Assembly: GCA_012797725.1 (NCBI GenBank)
Contig: JAAZON010000005.1
Location: 1 to 7,383, forward strand
DNA from: SAR324 cluster bacterium
Lineage (GTDB): Bacteria > Bdellovibrionota > UBA2361 > JAAZON01
DNA length: 7,383 nucleotides
Direction: 5' to 3'
A program made the position numbers and the translations under genes. This document shows, in pieces, positions 5,465 to 7,383 of the stretch; within the stretch, counting starts at the first letter, position 1; every line of letters begins with the position of its first letter. Below the pieces are notes generated by a model, which was given only the letters and a program-made list of their open reading frames with translations, ran no database searches and had not been told where the DNA came from.

Positions 5465-6078
5465 AAAACTTAAATAACTTTTCTAAATTGTTTCTAAGCT
5501 TGGCAATGGTAGTCGGTGTCCTCTTTGGTGCTGTCCAAGCAGTCTCTGCGTATAACGAAAGAACAATCATCTGTTCCGGCGGTGCCTACTTCGATAAGTA
5601 TGGTCCCGGTCAGTACTGGTATGAACACGGAAACCAAGGCTGGTGTCACAACCCAAACAACTGGTGTGAGAACGGACAATGCTCAAATCAGTCGCCTTAT
5701 AACGGTGCCCCGTATAGTATGTGGAAGACATACTCGGGTTGTTCTCTGAGTAATTATGCGAGATGGAATATGGGTAACATTGCCCAGTGGAGTTACTGGT
5801 ACACTTTTGTGCCAAGCAACTACGCAACCACGACCAATGCCCCGTATCAGATTACCTATAACGGCGGAAGCGGTTACAGCTTCTCGATCAATCAGAATGC
5901 TTACTATAATCGGTGGATCTCGTTGCCTACAACGAGCAATTACTACCAGATTATGAACACCTGGTTGACCGATGTAACTTGTGAGGGTTCTACCACACAA
6001 GTCGGTTTCGATGAAACCGAGATCTGTAGAGAGGCCGATTCGTCGAGCGCCTATTGTCCAGGTAGCCATAATCCTTAA
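5461..6078 (+). CDS. Secreted Cys/Trp/Tyr-rich protein with golvesin C-terminal-like domain
   Basis: This 205-residue protein starts by ATGA overlap with the previous gene and has no ribosome site of its own. The signal peptide ends near VSA at 30. Residues 31-97 are rich in Cys, Trp, Asn and Tyr, with Cys at 38, 62, 69, 74 and 94. Residues about 98-189 follow the golvesin C-terminal-like (Xly-type carbohydrate-binding) pattern: A-x-W near 100, YWYTFVPS (112-119), YQITYNGGSGYSFSINQNAY (129-148), RWISLPTT, then QVGFDE. That fold is a beta-sandwich found on extracellular proteins of many bacteria. Three more Cys (174, 189, 199) make eight in all, enough for four disulfides. Several other frames are open across this gene, but only this one has a signal peptide and domain. 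Binding to cell-wall or surface sugar is inference. Confidence 0.75.
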   Translation: MKNLNNFSKLFLSLAMVVGVLFGAVQAVSAYNERTIICSGGAYFDKYGPGQYWYEHGNQGWCHNPNNWCENGQCSNQSPYNGAPYSMWKTYSGCSLSNYARWNMGNIAQWSYWYTFVPSNYATTTNAPYQITYNGGSGYSFSINQNAYYNRWISLPTTSNYYQIMNTWLTDVTCEGSTTQVGFDETEICREADSSSAYCPGSHNP

Positions 6079-6093
6079 TCCAAGGATGAGGCA

Positions 6094-6126
6094 AGGAATC
6101 TAGCTCTGAAAGGGGCTAGATTTCCT
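6094..6126 (+). terminator. Strong hairpin after the secreted-protein operon
   Basis: AGGAATCTAGC (6094-6104) pairs with GCTAGATTTCCT (6115-6126) with one bulged base and a ten-base loop. No T-run follows, so it may be a weak or factor-assisted terminator, or a stabilising 3' structure. A smaller hairpin, ATCCTT/AAGGAT (6071-6087), includes the stop codon just before it. Confidence 0.5.
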
Positions 6127-6141
6127 GTTGGTACGGATAAA

Positions 6142-6161
6142 AAGTAAGTAAAGTAAGAATA
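6142..6161 (+). promoter_or_regulatory. Tandem AAGTAAG boxes before the -35 element
   Basis: Two AAGTAAG copies (6142-6148 and 6151-6157) repeat every nine bases. The second, extended to AAGTAAGAATA (6151-6161), is identical to 4509-4519. They end two bases before the -35, the usual place for an activator binding direct repeats. Confidence 0.45.
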
Positions 6162-6163
6162 AT

Positions 6164-6192
6164 TTGACTTTGCATAACTTCCTGGAGATAAT
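6164..6192 (+). promoter_or_regulatory. Sigma70-type promoter for the last operon
   Basis: TTGACT (6164-6169), a 17-base spacer and GATAAT (6187-6192) give five of six matches at each box. The predicted start near 6199 leaves only about 14 bases before the ATG at 6213, with no ribosome site, so the message would be nearly leaderless. Confidence 0.7.
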
Positions 6193-6212
6193 GTTGATAC
6201 GTACAGATTAAT

Positions 6213-6755
6213 ATGAACAAAATAAAGAAAACGACTGCAAAAAACGCCCTCCTTTACGCACTAGCTCTTCTTCTAGTAGGAGTCATCTCCTTCCAAATCT
6301 TCCGACCAAGAGTTGACCAGTCTCAATTCCAACCCATCGATCAAAGCACCTGGGAAGGTCATACAGTAGCAGATTACTTCGTAGATAAGCTCCGCATGAC
6401 ACCAGAAGAAGCTCAAAACTCAGAAAAACTAGGTGCTAGCTTCTATGTTACAGAAAATATGACTATTGATGCCCTGATCAGTAATCTCGCTTACTACGGA
6501 TTTGTGCGAGATGAGAAGGCTCTGAGATATGCTTTAGAGAACTCAGAAGACACTAACCCTGGCAAAGACAACGCCCTCAGGATTGGTAAAAATACCATCG
6601 ACCGGGGAGTATATGGTTTGGGGACACAAATGACCGCTTGGGAAATTGCTAGGATTCTCCTAAACTACCCACAGGAAGTAAAAACAGATTATGGTTACAT
6701 GTTTATGCCAGGTGGCCCGTACATGGGTGAACCGCAAGGAAGACCAACAGAATGA
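6213..6755 (+). CDS. Membrane-anchored protein resembling the MltG N-terminal domain only
   Basis: This 180-residue protein has an N-terminal membrane anchor (about 11-29) after a basic start. Its external domain (about 76-153) follows the LysM-like N-terminal domain of MltG: ASFYVTENMTIDALISNL (75-92), then YYGFVRD and, after a helix, RGVYGLGTQMTAWEIARILL (131-150). This corresponds to VFTISKTKQQQTTERLVEGG and PGGYKISQSMNARELIIAL in the mltG product of this window. There is no catalytic domain: the motifs around EGVYFPDTY, the catalytic Glu and GLPPHPISNPG are absent. The C-terminus is short and rich in Gly, Pro and Met. It could bind the same target as MltG or regulate it; this is inference. 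No ribosome site is seen. It overlaps the next gene by ATGA. Confidence 0.65.
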   Translation: MNKIKKTTAKNALLYALALLLVGVISFQIFRPRVDQSQFQPIDQSTWEGHTVADYFVDKLRMTPEEAQNSEKLGASFYVTENMTIDALISNLAYYGFVRDEKALRYALENSEDTNPGKDNALRIGKNTIDRGVYGLGTQMTAWEIARILLNYPQEVKTDYGYMFMPGGPYMGEPQGRPTE

Positions 6756-7321
6756 TGAAATTAAAACCAATTACTATCGTCGCCACTTTAATTATAGTTG
6801 TGGGTGGCATTTATTTATTTGCACAAAAGAATACATCCTCATCCACAACCGATGAGTCAATCACTCTGCAAGATAGTAAACCAACAAACATACCAGAGCC
6901 GTCTCCAAGCAGGCCACTCAAAGAGAGTGAAAAGTTTGTAGGCTCAATGGGCTTATATGTCACACTTCCCGAAGGAATGAACTTCAGGCAGGATCCGGCA
7001 ACAGAACACGCAGTTAACTTCTATATCGAGTCCGGACCTCAGGAGAAACTTACTTATCAGTTTTATGCGATTTACCAACCCAACACAAACATGGCTGAAA
7101 AAGGACTCGAACAAGCGAAGAAGGAAATGGACCCTAAAACGATTCAGGAGGCGGTTGTAAGCGACTACAAAGGCGTTGAAGGGCTAGTTACAGGGCCAAA
7201 AGGAAGATATCACACTGTGGTTATTAAAGATGACAGACTCATCTCGTTTTCCACCTATCCTGCAACAGAAGAAAACAAAGTAATTACAGAGCAGATTTTA
7301 TCAACAATTAGTTTTGAATAA
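6752..7321 (+). CDS. Membrane-anchored protein with possible PsbP-like external domain
   Basis: This 189-residue protein begins at ATG 6752 (or the adjacent ATG 6755) by overlap with the previous stop. Residues about 7-24 form a membrane anchor, and 25-58 are a Ser/Thr/Pro-rich linker. The external domain (about 61-189) starts GLYVTLPEGMNF, continues through VNFYIESG and YQFYAIYQ, and ends GRYHTVVIKDDRLISFSTYP and QILSTISFE. That progression of strands with a closing helix and 'ILSTISF' end is typical of small PsbP-like or related envelope domains of unknown role; I would not name it firmly. There are no cysteines, so it is not a lipoprotein. Its coupling to the MltG-like protein suggests that they act together at the membrane surface. 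Confidence 0.7.
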   Translation: MMKLKPITIVATLIIVVGGIYLFAQKNTSSSTTDESITLQDSKPTNIPEPSPSRPLKESEKFVGSMGLYVTLPEGMNFRQDPATEHAVNFYIESGPQEKLTYQFYAIYQPNTNMAEKGLEQAKKEMDPKTIQEAVVSDYKGVEGLVTGPKGRYHTVVIKDDRLISFSTYPATEENKVITEQILSTISFE

Positions 7322-7383
7322 CCCTATTGTCTATTAGTTTCTATTGCAGCTCGAGAACGGTAGTCTCCAGGATAAGGACTCCA

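Noticed and set aside
5683..6069. 128-residue ORF on the minus strand, plus shorter open frames in the same region
   Set aside because: They lie wholly within the secreted golvesin-like gene. They show no signal peptide, domain or ribosome site, and the unusual Tyr/Asn/Trp-rich codon content of the real gene explains the lack of stops.
7340..7383. tRNA-like stretch at the right end (AGCTCGAGAACGGTAG looks like a D-arm)
   Set aside because: The D-stem does not pair, no anticodon loop has T at position 33 on either strand, and the element would be cut by the window edge.
1..7383. Alternative genetic code with TGA read as Gly (as in SR1/Gracilibacteria)
   Set aside because: TGA ends several genes exactly where the next begins in ATGA overlaps, and no good gene continues through a TGA.
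1..7383. CRISPR array, insertion sequence or rRNA
   Set aside because: No regularly spaced long repeats, transposase-like protein, terminal inverted repeats or rRNA-like sequence were seen.

Overview
The window joins a phage-derived segment (about 1-1735) to a cell-envelope locus (about 1740-7321). Every supported gene is on the plus strand. Genes stop with TAA or TGA and several are linked by ATGA stop/start overlaps, so the standard bacterial code is in use (TGA is not Gly). The short envelope proteins with one N-terminal membrane segment, frequent lack of ribosome binding sites, an ECF sigma factor and a MltG-type transglycosylase suggest a bacterium of the Candidate Phyla Radiation (Patescibacteria) type. 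That placement is an impression, not a demonstration.

Region 1 (1-1735) begins inside the 3' part of a phage large terminase gene (nuclease domain). A tight run of tiny, mostly overlapping genes follows: a YezD/DUF2292-like protein, a helical protein, a 47-residue single-membrane-segment protein, a 60-residue phage-type protein with an SGKTNMFD motif, and a 46-residue coiled-coil protein. Two of these are shorter than 50 codons and easily missed. It looks like the end of a prophage or a phage remnant.

Region 2 (1740-4423) holds a promoter-like TATAAT, an ECF-type sigma factor, and, overlapping it by ATGA, a one-membrane-segment protein that is probably its anti-sigma factor with a large external domain. 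After an 88-base gap comes mltG, an endolytic murein transglycosylase with its catalytic Glu in place.

Region 3 (4424-6126) starts with a 240-base leader containing an operator-like palindrome, a sigma70-type promoter, a short leader ORF and an intrinsic terminator placed before the gene it would serve (an attenuator layout). It is followed by a secreted protein homologous to the external domain of the anti-sigma factor, coupled by ATGA to a secreted Cys/Trp/Tyr-rich protein with a golvesin C-terminal-like domain.

Region 4 (6127-7321) has a good sigma70 promoter preceded by tandem AAGTAAG boxes. It drives a membrane-anchored protein resembling only the N-terminal domain of MltG, coupled by ATGA to a second membrane-anchored protein with a possible PsbP-like external domain.

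The central observation is that the pair 'external sensor domain, then MltG' occurs twice in the same order: first as working regulator and enzyme (2347-4423), then as stripped-down derivatives (4682-6755). Related AAGTA-type sequence elements sit before all four transcription units. I infer an envelope-sensing sigma factor system whose targets include soluble or non-catalytic copies of its own sensor and of a wall-cleaving enzyme. The homologies were judged by eye and no database search was possible.
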